A DNA stretch of 64,000 nucleotides from UBA7455 sp026713185 (GCA_963665785.1 OY762456.1:1984001-2048000); one strand, 5' to 3'; numbered from the stretch's first letter, positions 1 to 9,631 are shown. A program made the numbers and translations. The notes: generated by a model not told the origin, from the letters alone.

Positions 1-1
1 G

Positions 2-1375
2 CTCATCGGTACCAGCGACCGGAGTTACATTCTGAACGGCGTTCCGAAAACCACATTCTATGCCACTGAAAACACAAACCATGAAATTCAAATTGTGCTG
101 AGAGAGGAAAGTTCACTGGATCCTTTCGAGGATACGGGTTTCAGTTGGAATGCTGCAGGCGCTCCAGCCTGGCTGAGGTACAACTCGCATTTTGTGAGTT
201 ACGGACGTACACCAGGTAATACGGTGGCAGACCTGGAAGAATTTCGGAGCATTACAATCGATCCACGTTCCGACAACATGTATCTGAACTCAATCACCGG
301 ACTGAACCAACTGACTGTTTCTGTGGATGGCGCCATCCGAAGTGTTTCACTGACAAATTATCCTTATGTTGATAGTTCGGGCAATACGGTATCCGGTCTT
401 GAAGATGGCATCCTACATTGGGACTCTACTAACAATGAACTCTACGTGGTAACCGATGATTCCATTTTTGAGTTCAAGGAAGAAAACAACAGCCGAGTCG
501 TAGCGAAGTGTACCGACCTTGAAGAAAGTACACTATATGATGTGGTACAAGTGGCCAATGATCCGGATTCAAGTCATTTATATGTATTGAGAAGAAATAG
601 ATTTTCACGTACCAGTCTTACCAGTCTGGATGTATTCACACGGGATGAAAGGTGTGTCTTCACATCATCGCAACGAATAAGTCAAAACGATATTCCGGCA
701 TTGCAAAATGCCGATAGTTTTGCATTTAGTGCAGACAGCACTTTCATTTACATTTCAACTGATGACGGTCTTGTAACCTTGAGACGCGACTCCGATACCA
801 GTGACCTGTCACTGGCATCCGTCCAAAACGTAAACGACAGACTTGGCTTCTCGTTCTTTTGGGAGAATAGTCATCTGGTGGTATCCAGTTCAAGTGAACT
901 GGTATTTGTTGTCGGTAGGCAAGCACCGACCATTGCGGTCTACGATATTTCTCAAAATGCCGCAGTACCGGCGCTGGTCGACAGTATTTCATCCTATTAC
1001 ATAGAATTGGCCAACATTAATCCTGCTCCACCTTTCCGTACCACTGAGGAATTTCCCATCCATGTAAGAAGAAGTCCGTATTGCCTTCCTGTTGGGTTTC
1101 ACGGTGATGGTGATGCAATTGACATTCTCTGTAATGATGCCTTGTTGACGGTGCAATTGAGTACGGACAATGAATTGGCAGTGACTGACAGGATTACCAA
1201 TTTCAAAACCGACAGATTCAACAATTCACTGCGTGGAATCAGGTTTAAAACTGGCCAGACATCGAATGCAGTGACCAGTATGGATAACAACTATGTCTAC
1301 TTTCTTGTATCCGATGATGTGGATACACTGCTTGTTTTCGAACGAGCTGTAAATATCAGTGCGGACCCATATTAG
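2..1375 (+). CDS. Beta-propeller-like protein, 5' end outside window
   Basis: The reading frame is open from the first bases of the window, so the gene begins upstream and only its C-terminal ~457 residues are visible. An internal GTG at 95 is not a convincing start. The protein contains several imperfect repeats of the kind 'FAFSADSTFIYISTDDGLVTL' or 'MDNNYVYFLVSDDVDTLLVF', each a run of beta strands with a YVY/IYI core, as in seven-bladed beta-propellers of the lactonase/YVTN/WD-like type. There are few cysteines, no membrane segment and no catalytic motif I recognise. An exported or surface role is an inference from the repeat style. It is followed by lnt after about 140 bases; a 7-bp inverted repeat (1375-1381 with 1411-1417) overlaps the stop codon but has no T-run. 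Confidence 0.6.
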   Translation, partial: LIGTSDRSYILNGVPKTTFYATENTNHEIQIVLREESSLDPFEDTGFSWNAAGAPAWLRYNSHFVSYGRTPGNTVADLEEFRSITIDPRSDNMYLNSITGLNQLTVSVDGAIRSVSLTNYPYVDSSGNTVSGLEDGILHWDSTNNELYVVTDDSIFEFKEENNSRVVAKCTDLEESTLYDVVQVANDPDSSHLYVLRRNRFSRTSLTSLDVFTRDERCVFTSSQRISQNDIPALQNADSFAFSADSTFIYISTDDGLVTLRRDSDTSDLSLASVQNVNDRLGFSFFWENSHLVVSSSSELVFVVGRQAPTIAVYDISQNAAVPALVDSISSYYIELANINPAPPFRTTEEFPIHVRRSPYCLPVGFHGDGDAIDILCNDALLTVQLSTDNELAVTDRITNFKTDRFNNSLRGIRFKTGQTSNAVTSMDNNYVYFLVSDDVDTLLVFERAVNISADPY

Positions 1376-1516
1376 GAGGCTCGCCCTCGCTACGGTCGCA
1401 GTTCTCTGACAGCCTCCCAGTTTGAACTTTCAATGAATACTGACTGAGATCAATACATGGACAGTTGACAGCACATATCGGTCGCTGTGCAATGCATACA
1501 GTCACTTCAACAAAAG

Positions 1517-2998
1517 ATGATGTCAATAACAGTTTCCAGAAACCTTCAACGATTTGCTGCATTGCTCGCTGGGGCCAGCCTGTCGTTGGCATTTGCGCCG
1601 TTTGAAATTTGGCCGATTGCTACCATCTCCATACTGGTTTTTTATTACACAATTTATCAGGAGAAGAGTCTAAGGGAAGTCTGGTTCAGAGGTTTTCTGT
1701 TTGGAATTGGAAAGTACTTCGTCGGCGCCAGTTGGATCCTGCCAAGTATGCTGGACTACTCCGACACTGACGTATTCGTGTGTGGCCTGCTCTTTTCCAT
1801 ATTGGTTCTGATTCTGGCCATGTTGTATTCATTGGTCGCTCTGTTCGCACAGAACTTTCAAAATTGGATCCTCAATGCAGCAGTTTTCGCCTCAGGTTGT
1901 TGCCTGCTTGAAATCTGCCTGTCTTTCTCAGTTGGATTCAGCTTCCCATTTTTACACCTCGGCTATGCCTTTATAGATACACCATTATCCTCTTACGCAC
2001 CTATAGGTGGTGTATGGTTGGTAAGCTATCTTGCTGTATTCTCGTCAGTTTCACTGCTGTCACTGGCGCATAAACAGTATATTCCGAGCATTGCAACTGT
2101 TGTGATCTGGTTATCAGGCTTCGTAATGTCCGGTGTTTCCTGGACAACTGAAAATTCAACCCATGAAGTTGCATTGGTTCAGGGAAACGTGGCGATCAAA
2201 GAGAAATTCAAGCCGGATGCTACAGAAAAAATTGTACAGAAGTATGTGCGTTTGACGCGCAATGTCGACAGTGTCGACCTCGTAATTTGGCCTGAGACAG
2301 CAATCCCAGGCAGTTTCCAGGGCGTTAAAACCGAGTTGCAGAAACTAAAGGCAATAACTGGCACGCCACTGATATTGGGCGCCTTTGAAAGAACGGGTCT
2401 GGAACCACATACAAACTCCTACAACTCAGCGGTTGCGATTAACGGAGGTGTTACATCTTATCGAAAACAACAGTTGGTGCCTGTCGGTGAGTACACGCCT
2501 GACTTTTGGCCTGTTCGATCCATGTTGCAGCAACTCGACTTCCCAGAGTCGTCTCTTACAAGGGGTAACTCGAAAATGAACCTGATGCGATTGGGAAATT
2601 TGAATCCAGTCATAACAATCTGCTACGAGATTGCTTATCCGGATATGATAAATCGTTATCTCAGTGAGGCTGAATTCATCGTCTCGATCAGCGAAGACTC
2701 CTGGTTTGGGGACACACACGGAGCCTGGCAGCAACTGCAAATTGCAAGAATGCGGGCACGTGAAACTGGCCGCTACGTTCTGCGCGTTTCAAACGATGGA
2801 CCAACCGCCATTATTCGGTCAAATGGAGAGATCGGCGAAGCACTGCCGAGGTTTGTCCCGAAAATACTCACTGCTACCTTGATTGGTACCATCGGGGTCA
2901 CTCCGTTCGTTCAGTTTGGATTATTACCTGTTGCAATCTTGTTACTTATTTCATTGCTGTCAGCGACATACGAAAAAGTCCGCAGTGCAAGGACTTGA
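1517..2998 (+). CDS. lnt: Apolipoprotein N-acyltransferase
   Basis: Lnt adds the third acyl chain to the N-terminal cysteine of lipoproteins at the periplasmic face of the inner membrane. The N-terminal half is a multi-spanning membrane region that includes the AFAPFEIWP stretch typical of the family. The C-terminal half is a nitrilase-type domain with the complete catalytic triad: Glu in VIWPETAIPG (about residue 260), Lys in YRKQQLVPVGEYTP (about 317) and Cys in VITICYEIAYPD (about 369), followed by EDSWFGDTHGAWQQ. A final hydrophobic helix ends the protein. A GTG ten codons upstream (1487) is possible, but the double ATG at 1517/1520 places the first helix as in the E. coli protein. Its usual partner corC is not visible here. 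Confidence 0.95.
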   Translation: MMSITVSRNLQRFAALLAGASLSLAFAPFEIWPIATISILVFYYTIYQEKSLREVWFRGFLFGIGKYFVGASWILPSMLDYSDTDVFVCGLLFSILVLILAMLYSLVALFAQNFQNWILNAAVFASGCCLLEICLSFSVGFSFPFLHLGYAFIDTPLSSYAPIGGVWLVSYLAVFSSVSLLSLAHKQYIPSIATVVIWLSGFVMSGVSWTTENSTHEVALVQGNVAIKEKFKPDATEKIVQKYVRLTRNVDSVDLVIWPETAIPGSFQGVKTELQKLKAITGTPLILGAFERTGLEPHTNSYNSAVAINGGVTSYRKQQLVPVGEYTPDFWPVRSMLQQLDFPESSLTRGNSKMNLMRLGNLNPVITICYEIAYPDMINRYLSEAEFIVSISEDSWFGDTHGAWQQLQIARMRARETGRYVLRVSNDGPTAIIRSNGEIGEALPRFVPKILTATLIGTIGVTPFVQFGLLPVAILLLISLLSATYEKVRSART

Positions 2999-3022
2999 CC
3001 TGACCAGGACTTGGTTCGTTCC

Positions 3023-3056
3023 TGTCCGGGAATTCAACACCGCGGGGATAATTTAC
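3023..3056. repeat. Dispersed intergenic repeat, copy A
   Basis: This 34-base segment between lnt and the envelope cluster matches 56748-56781 upstream of nadK at 28 of 34 positions. The shared core includes TGTCCG, GAATT and AACACCGCGG. The bases just to its left (3011-3029) also occur in inverted form at 56898-56911, at the right edge of the second locus, which suggests an element with inverted arms. No ORF is attached. Confidence 0.45.
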
Positions 3057-3248
3057 GTTCATGCCAGGTTCATGCTGAAATCTACATCATGATGAAATCA
3101 GCCGATGGACAAGGGAACTTTTCAATTTCTGATATTTGAACACCGGACAAAACCTGGATTCTGATACGATAAGATCCAAGCATACACTTGACAGAAAAGC
3201 GACATTACTAAAACTGCACAGACAATCATATAGAGAGGCTGGAAGAAC

Positions 3249-3992
3249 ATGCTGGAAAGATTCGAATCCTGGTACCTGGTGACCATCAGGGTCATATTCA
3301 GCCTGGTTGTGCTGGTTGCTTTCTTAACGCTTGTGGGTTCAATTCTATGGTACGGTCTGGCACGAATAACCGCAGTCGATCACCAGCCCGGGGATTACCT
3401 GTCTACACCAACCTGGGAAGAAGTCAGGTTAGACGTTCTACCCCTTGCATCAACTCTCGATGAGTCTCTATCAAGTCCGGAAGAGGATCAGTCACGCCAG
3501 ACGGAAGACGATAATCAGGATATGACAAAACTGGTCAAAGTAGGTGAATATCTTGATCAACAGTTTGAACGCGACGAAAATTTGAGTTATACGAAGCAGA
3601 TGCCTGTACGCATACTCGATGAGTGGATTACCAGATTCTCAGGTGTCCCGGCAGAAGCAAAGCCCGAATTTCTCGAGGCACTGGTCGAAGTTTCCAGGGA
3701 GATCGGAGAAGACCCGATGATCAATCGAATTTCTTCGCCCCAGGATAGAATGAAGACCGTCAATCAGGCATTGGAAGTCTTTGCGGATCGATTCAGTGCT
3801 GACTATGAAGTTGCCAGTCAGGATGCACAAGCGGCTGAATTGGCGTCAGCACGAAATCTGACAGAATCCACGCGGATCGCGCTGTTGTCCGCAGGTGCAG
3901 GACTGGTGACTTTATTGTCTCTGGTGCTCGTGATAGTTCTGATGAGGATTGAGTTGCATATGCAAAAATTGGCAGGTGACCATGATGATTAA
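3249..3992 (+). CDS. Two-helix membrane protein, first gene of the envelope cluster
   Basis: I do not recognise a named family. The 247-residue protein has one hydrophobic helix near the N-terminus (about residues 14-38) and one near the C-terminus (about 210-233). Between them lies a hydrophilic, acidic and probably helical region of about 170 residues that would sit outside the membrane on one side. Start choice is supported by a purine-rich stretch (gaggctggaag) a few bases before the ATG. It heads nine same-strand genes with very small gaps or overlaps that end in the proton channel and two VWA proteins, so it is inferred to be a membrane component of the same machine. Its end overlaps the next gene by 11 bases. 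Confidence 0.7.
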   Translation: MLERFESWYLVTIRVIFSLVVLVAFLTLVGSILWYGLARITAVDHQPGDYLSTPTWEEVRLDVLPLASTLDESLSSPEEDQSRQTEDDNQDMTKLVKVGEYLDQQFERDENLSYTKQMPVRILDEWITRFSGVPAEAKPEFLEALVEVSREIGEDPMINRISSPQDRMKTVNQALEVFADRFSADYEVASQDAQAAELASARNLTESTRIALLSAGAGLVTLLSLVLVIVLMRIELHMQKLAGDHDD

Positions 3993-4536
3993 GATGACAT
4001 TAGTACTGGCAGGAATTCTGCTGTCCCATTGGAGTTTTGCTGAATGTGACTGGCAGGTTTCAAGTGCAACACCCCAGGAAAGGGAGGACGAAACCGGCAG
4101 CCTGACAACAGATGCACTTGAACTCAAATTGAAACAATTCGATGAGTGTCTGGACCAGGATCGTGCAAAGGAACAACAGGCCATACAGGCGGCAACTGAA
4201 GCGGCTCAGGCGGGTGCATCGGGTTTGAGTACTTCTGGTTCGAGTACTTCTGGTTCGAGTAGCCAACAGGCACAAACCGGGGTAGCTGGTGACGATTCCA
4301 GGTCGGGACAATCCCTGGACGCTTTGGGTGAAGACAATCTTGCAGAAATACCGACAACCATGACACCCCGGGCAAGCGCACCCGGGACGACTGACACAGT
4401 TCCTCAAGGTGTCGATTACCGGCTTGTAGAAGATGATGTGGCGAAACTGCTCAGGGAAGCCGCGGAAAAAGAAACCGATCCGAAACTAAAACAGGAATTA
4501 TGGGACCAATACAATACCTATATGCAAAGTCTGTGA
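3982..4536 (+). CDS. Small exported protein with Ser/Thr/Gly linker
   Basis: The preferred start is the ATG at 3982, which overlaps the end of the upstream gene; it gives a signal peptide (MMIKMTLVLAGILLSHWSFA) followed by ECDW. A TTG start at 3949 would add 11 residues and weaken the signal. The mature protein has a predicted helical part rich in Glu, Gln and Ala, then a low-complexity linker with repeated STSGSS units (about residues 76-90), then a second short helical region near the C-terminus. No family is recognised. Position in the cluster points to a periplasmic accessory role. The repeated linker DNA (near 4230-4262) contains two identical 18-base units and may vary in copy number. 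Confidence 0.65.
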   Translation: MMIKMTLVLAGILLSHWSFAECDWQVSSATPQEREDETGSLTTDALELKLKQFDECLDQDRAKEQQAIQAATEAAQAGASGLSTSGSSTSGSSSQQAQTGVAGDDSRSGQSLDALGEDNLAEIPTTMTPRASAPGTTDTVPQGVDYRLVEDDVAKLLREAAEKETDPKLKQELWDQYNTYMQSL

Positions 4537-4594
4537 AAAAACATGGTAATCGGGAAAACCTTAAAATAAGAAATTCCAGAAGGAAAAGTTTGTG

Positions 4595-5944
4595 ATGAAT
4601 TTCACGATAATAGCCGGTTGTTTTCCATTAACCAAATCTCTGTCTTCAATAATTTTTTTGCTGTCCCTGGGTTTGTGGACCACTGCACTGGCTGAGACAT
4701 TGGGACCACGTGTACCGGAAGCGGATGCCAATCGATCAAGTCCGGCAGCAACGGCGAAAAAGAATCTTCCGACACGAATGGACATTCCGCCACTCATGGT
4801 TGCAGTCCCTGTTCTGGGTACGGGAGTGGATGAATTTTCAGACAAACTTGAGAAAGAGGGAATCTGGCCTGGACTCAGAAAGACTGAAACCATACGTTCA
4901 GCGACTAAAATCAGGGACGCTCTGCTTGACTTGAATCAATTCGAATCAGTCGTTGTGTTTCCGGATACCAGCATCAGTGCAGACCTTTATGTCCTGGGGA
5001 CAATCAGGGAATCTACCGGAGAAATAATGTCAATTGAGTGGCAACTGGTTGATGCAACAGGGAAAAGCTGGATCAGAAAAAATAAGGAAACGCACAGGGT
5101 TCCGCCGGGTTGGCATGAGAGATTCGGTGGGCAGGGTATTGATCCTTTTCAGGAACTTTACAGCAAGATAGCGTATTCGGTGTACAAGGAATTAAAAAAA
5201 TTCGCCAGGAAGCATGATACTGTCGTTAAACAGAACAGGAAACGGGCCAGAGAGGGTAAATCGCCAAAACTTTCTGAATTGGATCGGATTGTCGCCATCA
5301 GAGAGTTGGTCCTTGCACAATACTTTGCTCCGGAAATCTATGGTGATGCAATCGACGAGAAAAAATCTTCCAGATCAGGTTCACGACTGACACTGCAGTA
5401 TCTGCCGGATAAAAGTGCACAGGAGTGGACACGGATTGAGAGTTTTCGACAACGGGATGAAACATTCACGTTGCTGATGAATGACTATTACAATACGTTC
5501 AGAGCAAAGGTTGATCCCTCATACGAGTTGTGGTTGAAGGATATTTATCCGATTGCACGAGAAACAAGGATATTGAGAAACAAGGCAAATGTTGAAAAGA
5601 CGCTGGGTGTTGTTACATTGATTGCCGCAGCTTCTGCGGCAAAAGATGCAGATTCAACCGGCAAACGGGACAGGGCATTAGCTGTTGGCGCCGCAGTAGG
5701 CAGCACATTGCTGATCAAGGGCTTCATTGACAGCGCCAGGAGTAAGGAGCAACTGGAAATATTTAACGAAACAGCCAGGTCTTATCACGACTCGTTCAAT
5801 CCTATCAGCGTTGAACTTGCCGGTAAAACAGTAACGCTGCAGGGCACGGCACAGGAACAGTTTGCCCAGTGGCGTGGCCTCCTTAGAGATTTCTATGAGC
5901 GCGAGGATTCCGAGATTGAAGAGGTACAGATTATCCGGGAGTAA
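4595..5944 (+). CDS. Exported protein with C-terminal BON-like segment
   Basis: The protein has a signal peptide ending in a TALAE-type site at about residue 31, no lipobox cysteine, and about 420 mature residues. The middle is alpha/beta with many charged residues. A weakly hydrophobic Ala/Gly-rich stretch at about residues 340-385 (VVTLIAAASAAK, ALAVGAAVGSTLLIKGF) could be membrane-associated. The last 50 residues (ISVELAGKTVTLQGTAQEQFAQW) resemble the strand-turn-helix pattern of BON domains; this is a resemblance only. An AAGGA motif lies upstream, and a GTG one codon earlier (4592) is equally possible. It sits 58 bases after the previous gene and is part of the envelope cluster. Function unknown. 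Confidence 0.65.
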   Translation: MNFTIIAGCFPLTKSLSSIIFLLSLGLWTTALAETLGPRVPEADANRSSPAATAKKNLPTRMDIPPLMVAVPVLGTGVDEFSDKLEKEGIWPGLRKTETIRSATKIRDALLDLNQFESVVVFPDTSISADLYVLGTIRESTGEIMSIEWQLVDATGKSWIRKNKETHRVPPGWHERFGGQGIDPFQELYSKIAYSVYKELKKFARKHDTVVKQNRKRAREGKSPKLSELDRIVAIRELVLAQYFAPEIYGDAIDEKKSSRSGSRLTLQYLPDKSAQEWTRIESFRQRDETFTLLMNDYYNTFRAKVDPSYELWLKDIYPIARETRILRNKANVEKTLGVVTLIAAASAAKDADSTGKRDRALAVGAAVGSTLLIKGFIDSARSKEQLEIFNETARSYHDSFNPISVELAGKTVTLQGTAQEQFAQWRGLLRDFYEREDSEIEEVQIIRE

Positions 5945-5975
5945 ACGAGTCATTGAAATTCCCCCAAAACGACTG

Positions 5976-7325
5976 GTGAAAAATGTTAGATCAGCCCAAC
6001 TGATAGTAGTCGCGTTGACCGCATTCCTGTCTGTATCGGGACAGGCACAGGATTCACTCCAGGATGCGATGAATTGTACGGGTGAGTGGGCCGGGAATAT
6101 CCTCTGTATAGAGCGCCAGCTTGCATTCGATACCAGGTCGCAGGTTGAAATCTATTACGAAAAGCTCAGCAAAATTACCAATCCACCCTGGATGTCCGGT
6201 GATCTGGAAGCAGCGAAAACACTCTACGACGATGGTATGACCCTTTATCAGGAACAGTATTTCGGGGATGCGGCAAAAAAATTCCAACCCGCTTTGGCAT
6301 TGATGGAAGAGCTTGATACAGCTTTTGAGTCGCTGTTGGAAAATCTGAAACAGGAAGCGGCAAGTGACCTGGACAACGAACGCTTCGAGTCAGCGACAGA
6401 AAAATACCAACAGATACTGGAGTGGGTTCCAGACTCGCAGGTAGCAGAATCTGGTCTGGAGAATGCTCAACGGAGTCTGGAATTTCAAACTATGGTCATG
6501 GATGCGAACCGGTTATTTAACGCGGGAGAAGTCGACGCCGCCAATCAAAGGATCATGGATATTCCGACTGGCTGGAGTTCCAAAGACCTGCGTCAGTTGA
6601 GACAGAACATTGGTGCATTTAAGCGTGACAGTCGATTTCGTGAACTAATGACCAGAGGGTACTCTTTGATGGATGCAGAGCGCTGGGAAGATGCCGGGAA
6701 AGTCTTTATGCAGGCATTGGTGGAATCACCTGATTCAACGATTGCGAAGGAAGTATTGCAGGAAGTTCGAAATCATCTTAAGGATCAGAATCTCGAATCA
6801 CTGTCGTCTGATCTCGCAGTATATGCAGGTGAGGAGAACTGGGTTTCTGCATTGAATGTGGCCAATCAAATTCACAAATTAACGCCTGATGATAAAGACC
6901 TGGAGGAAAAGATTGATCTGTTTGAGGAAAGAATTGACATCGAGTTACAGATCGATGAACACCTGGCAGATGTAAAACAATTGCCCACCAACTCAAAACG
7001 GATGGCAGTCAAGACACTGTTGGAAACAGCTGATCATGAACGATTTGGTGTTCGTATTGCCGGTAAACGATCCCGGTTACAGCATTATTACGACGAAATA
7101 TCCACGCCGGTAAAGGTGACGCTACTGTCGGATGGAAAAACGAATGTCATGATTCGACCAGGTTCCGGGATTGGCCATTTCAAGGAAATTGAGCTTAACA
7201 TTCTGCCGGGAAAATATGTGATCAGAGGCAGACGGGTCGGTTATCGAGAGGAACTCCATCAACTGACTTTACTTCCTGGCAGTGACTCGCCCGTCATCAG
7301 GATAGAGTGCGATGAACAATTCTGA
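5976..7325 (+). CDS. Exported TPR-like protein with C-terminal PEGA-like domain
   Basis: I choose the GTG at 5976 because it gives a clean signal peptide (VKNVRSAQLIVVALTAFLSV, cleaved near SGQAQD) and no overlap. An ATG at 5895 inside the previous gene is the alternative. After the signal come several helical hairpins of TPR character (for example 'LYDDGMTLYQEQYFGDAAKK' and 'RGYSLMDAERWEDAGKVF'). A C-terminal beta domain follows, with 'LPGKYVIRGRRVGYREE' and a final IRIECDEQF, similar to PEGA domains. TPR and PEGA modules commonly serve as protein-binding scaffolds in the envelope. The stop overlaps the next gene by 14 bases, which suggests translational coupling with the PEGA/FGE-fold protein. 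Confidence 0.7.
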   Translation: MKNVRSAQLIVVALTAFLSVSGQAQDSLQDAMNCTGEWAGNILCIERQLAFDTRSQVEIYYEKLSKITNPPWMSGDLEAAKTLYDDGMTLYQEQYFGDAAKKFQPALALMEELDTAFESLLENLKQEAASDLDNERFESATEKYQQILEWVPDSQVAESGLENAQRSLEFQTMVMDANRLFNAGEVDAANQRIMDIPTGWSSKDLRQLRQNIGAFKRDSRFRELMTRGYSLMDAERWEDAGKVFMQALVESPDSTIAKEVLQEVRNHLKDQNLESLSSDLAVYAGEENWVSALNVANQIHKLTPDDKDLEEKIDLFEERIDIELQIDEHLADVKQLPTNSKRMAVKTLLETADHERFGVRIAGKRSRLQHYYDEISTPVKVTLLSDGKTNVMIRPGSGIGHFKEIELNILPGKYVIRGRRVGYREELHQLTLLPGSDSPVIRIECDEQF

Positions 7326-9336
7326 CAAGCTGAAGACTCCTGATCAGGATGACGTCGAATATAAAATCAGCCAGAACAAGAGAAAGAAGATTGTTTATCT
7401 GATTCTTCTGGTGGGATTACTGGCCATCCCTGTCGCATTCCTTTTAATCAGCCGGGCGTTTGACCTTTCCATTTTACCCGATGAAGTCAGGAACAAGGTT
7501 AAGCTGACCAGGGAAGAAGGAATATTCCTGTCATCGGGAACGAAAATACTGCTCTTTTCCGATACTGCTGTCTTGCAGATAAAGGCAGAAGGATACCAGG
7601 CTGAAACCATCGATTTTGGCAAGGACCGGGCTCGCAGTTTGATCGATGTTGAACTGGAACCTTTACCCGGCATTGTTGACTTTACAGTCAACTCCGCCAG
7701 TGAATTCAGGATTTCAGTTGATGGAAACAGACTTGACCCGGACAAGTTGACGGCGCTGGAACTGAACCAGGGGACGCATACGGTGACTGTCACGGGAGAG
7801 AGGATAAACCCGATCAGTGAACAGATTGAAGTTACCGGGTACGGGGAACGGCAGTCTTTCACCTATGACACGGTTGCGGCGCAGTCGGGATTTTCAGTAA
7901 CGGCCAAACCGGAATCTGCACTGTTGATTCTGGATGGTATGGAGATTGGACATGGGGCATACAGTGGCGCCATTTCTACCGGCAAACATGAAATACGGTT
8001 CAAGGCCGAAGGATATCGGGATTCGACGCGGACTTTTCGGGTAGAAGTGGATGAAGTATACGATCTGGGTGTCGTTGAACTCGTTCCCAATCCGGCGACA
8101 TTGCTGATAAGGACCACTCCAGGAGATGCGGCTGTGTTCCTGAATTCATCATTTGTTGGCAATTCAGGATCAAAATTCGAGATTGCTCCTGATAGATCAC
8201 ATCAGCTTTCAATCAGAAAATCCAACTTTGAAGATCTGAATGTACAGGTCAGATTGAAACCTGGCGAAGCGGCGGAAAAATCATTCGTCCTGGAGAAAAC
8301 AGCTATCAGTGCAGCCGTACGGGCGGATAAAGTAGCCAATGTTCAACTCAACGGGAAAATGCAGGGTACAACACCGTTGACACTGACTGTCCATGTTGGC
8401 GATCGCATTGATGTTACGAAAGATGGTTTCCAATCCCGGTCCGTGGTTGTCGACAAAGTTGGCGGAACACCTCGCACCTATACTTTCAAGATGCTCACAC
8501 CCAGGGAATTCGCATATGAAAATGCTGCAACGGAAAGAGTGGTTCGAGGGAATTTAACGATGCGCAAATTCCCGCCGCTGGCGTTTGATTTGACGCCAAC
8601 GGTCAAAGTGGAGGGGCTGGCGTCCCCGGAAAAAATATCGGTGAAGCTGACCCGGCCATTTTACATCGGTATACATGAAGTGACTCATGCTGACTTTGCT
8701 GCATACGACAGCACATCCAACCCGGAAAACAAACCTCCCGATACACCTGTAACAAGGGTGAGTTGGACAGAAGCAGTAAAGTTCTGTAACTGGCTGAGCA
8801 AGCAGGAAAACCTTGATCCGGTATACGAGTTTGACAGCAGTGGTCTGGTCCAATCTGTCAACAAGGCGTCACTGGGATACCGGCTGCCAACTGAAATGGA
8901 ATGGGAAGCCAGTATAAGCTTTGATCTGGGTAGCGGTGAGGTTGTAGAACCTTTTCCATGGGGTAACAAGTCTGACATTCCCAGAGCATTTGGTAACTTT
9001 GCCGGCAGGGAGGTGCAGTCGGAGGGGGGTAGATACCTGGGTAATCATGTTGATAATTCAGTGGGTATTGCGAAAGTGGGTTCATACCCCGCAAACTCTA
9101 ACGGGTTGTATGATATGGCGGGAAACGTATCCGAATGGGTTCATGATTATTATCAGATGAACAGAATGGCCGGCAATACAGTGGATTACATGGGTCCTGA
9201 AAGTGAACTGGACCACGTGGTGAAAGGTTCAAATTACAAGTCAGCCAGCATGACCATGTTGTATTCACAATATCGCTCCTTCGGGAACCACAAAAGCGAT
9301 ACCACGGGTTTTAGAATTGCAAAATGGATTTACTGA
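7312..9336 (+). CDS. Membrane-anchored PEGA-repeat protein with FGE-fold (SUMF1-like) domain
   Basis: The 674-residue protein has a short charged cytoplasmic N-terminus, one membrane helix (about 27-47), then four or five PEGA-type beta repeats (about 55-395; for example 'GKHEIRFKAEGYRDS'). It ends in a formylglycine-generating-enzyme/sulfatase-modifying-factor fold (about 420-674), recognised from FYIGIHEVTHADF, PVTRVSWTEAVKFCNWLS, GYRLPTEMEWEAS, SNGLYDMAGNVSEWVHD and the closing TGFRIAKW. At the position of the two catalytic cysteines of true FGE (after the GG/GS-Y near the end) the sequence is KGSNYKSASMTMLYSQYRS. No cysteine is present there, so the domain is probably a binding or structural module, not an oxidase. 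It sits between the TPR/PEGA gene and the channel genes and overlaps both neighbours. Confidence 0.85.
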   Translation: MNNSDKLKTPDQDDVEYKISQNKRKKIVYLILLVGLLAIPVAFLLISRAFDLSILPDEVRNKVKLTREEGIFLSSGTKILLFSDTAVLQIKAEGYQAETIDFGKDRARSLIDVELEPLPGIVDFTVNSASEFRISVDGNRLDPDKLTALELNQGTHTVTVTGERINPISEQIEVTGYGERQSFTYDTVAAQSGFSVTAKPESALLILDGMEIGHGAYSGAISTGKHEIRFKAEGYRDSTRTFRVEVDEVYDLGVVELVPNPATLLIRTTPGDAAVFLNSSFVGNSGSKFEIAPDRSHQLSIRKSNFEDLNVQVRLKPGEAAEKSFVLEKTAISAAVRADKVANVQLNGKMQGTTPLTLTVHVGDRIDVTKDGFQSRSVVVDKVGGTPRTYTFKMLTPREFAYENAATERVVRGNLTMRKFPPLAFDLTPTVKVEGLASPEKISVKLTRPFYIGIHEVTHADFAAYDSTSNPENKPPDTPVTRVSWTEAVKFCNWLSKQENLDPVYEFDSSGLVQSVNKASLGYRLPTEMEWEASISFDLGSGEVVEPFPWGNKSDIPRAFGNFAGREVQSEGGRYLGNHVDNSVGIAKVGSYPANSNGLYDMAGNVSEWVHDYYQMNRMAGNTVDYMGPESELDHVVKGSNYKSASMTMLYSQYRSFGNHKSDTTGFRIAKWIY

Positions 9337-9617
9337 TGCTTCCACGCGTATTTCTGCTCTTGATGCTTCCTTTAATTTCATACGGTCAGACTGAAGCTGA
9401 TGAGAAGAAAGAGAACAGGATTCCTTCAGCCGTAACGGAAGAAGTCACACCTCCTGAATCCGAGAGCGTTCCGTCTTCCGTAGAAATGATCAATGCACCG
9501 GCTGAGTCGAGTGAGAAACCCATCCTGTTGAACCCCGGCAAAGAAACTTTAGACCCACTGCAGGTCAAAGAACGAATTCGGGTAAACGCAAACGTCAATT
9601 TCCCCCAGGACATATAG
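9324..9617 (+). CDS. Small exported acidic protein
   Basis: This 97-residue protein begins inside the end of the PEGA/FGE-fold gene (overlap 13 bases; a second ATG at 9336 lies exactly at that stop). It has a signal peptide (LLMLPRVFLLLMLPLISYGQ) and a short Pro/Glu/Ser-rich mature part with no predicted fold. It ends in a basic and hydrophobic tail (KERIRVNANVNFPQDI). No family is recognised. Its reality is supported by the signal peptide, tight spacing on both sides and the lack of any other use for the space. It may be a periplasmic partner of the neighbouring machine. Confidence 0.55.
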   Translation: MDLLMLPRVFLLLMLPLISYGQTEADEKKENRIPSAVTEEVTPPESESVPSSVEMINAPAESSEKPILLNPGKETLDPLQVKERIRVNANVNFPQDI

Positions 9618-9631
9618 GAATTCGTGAGTCT

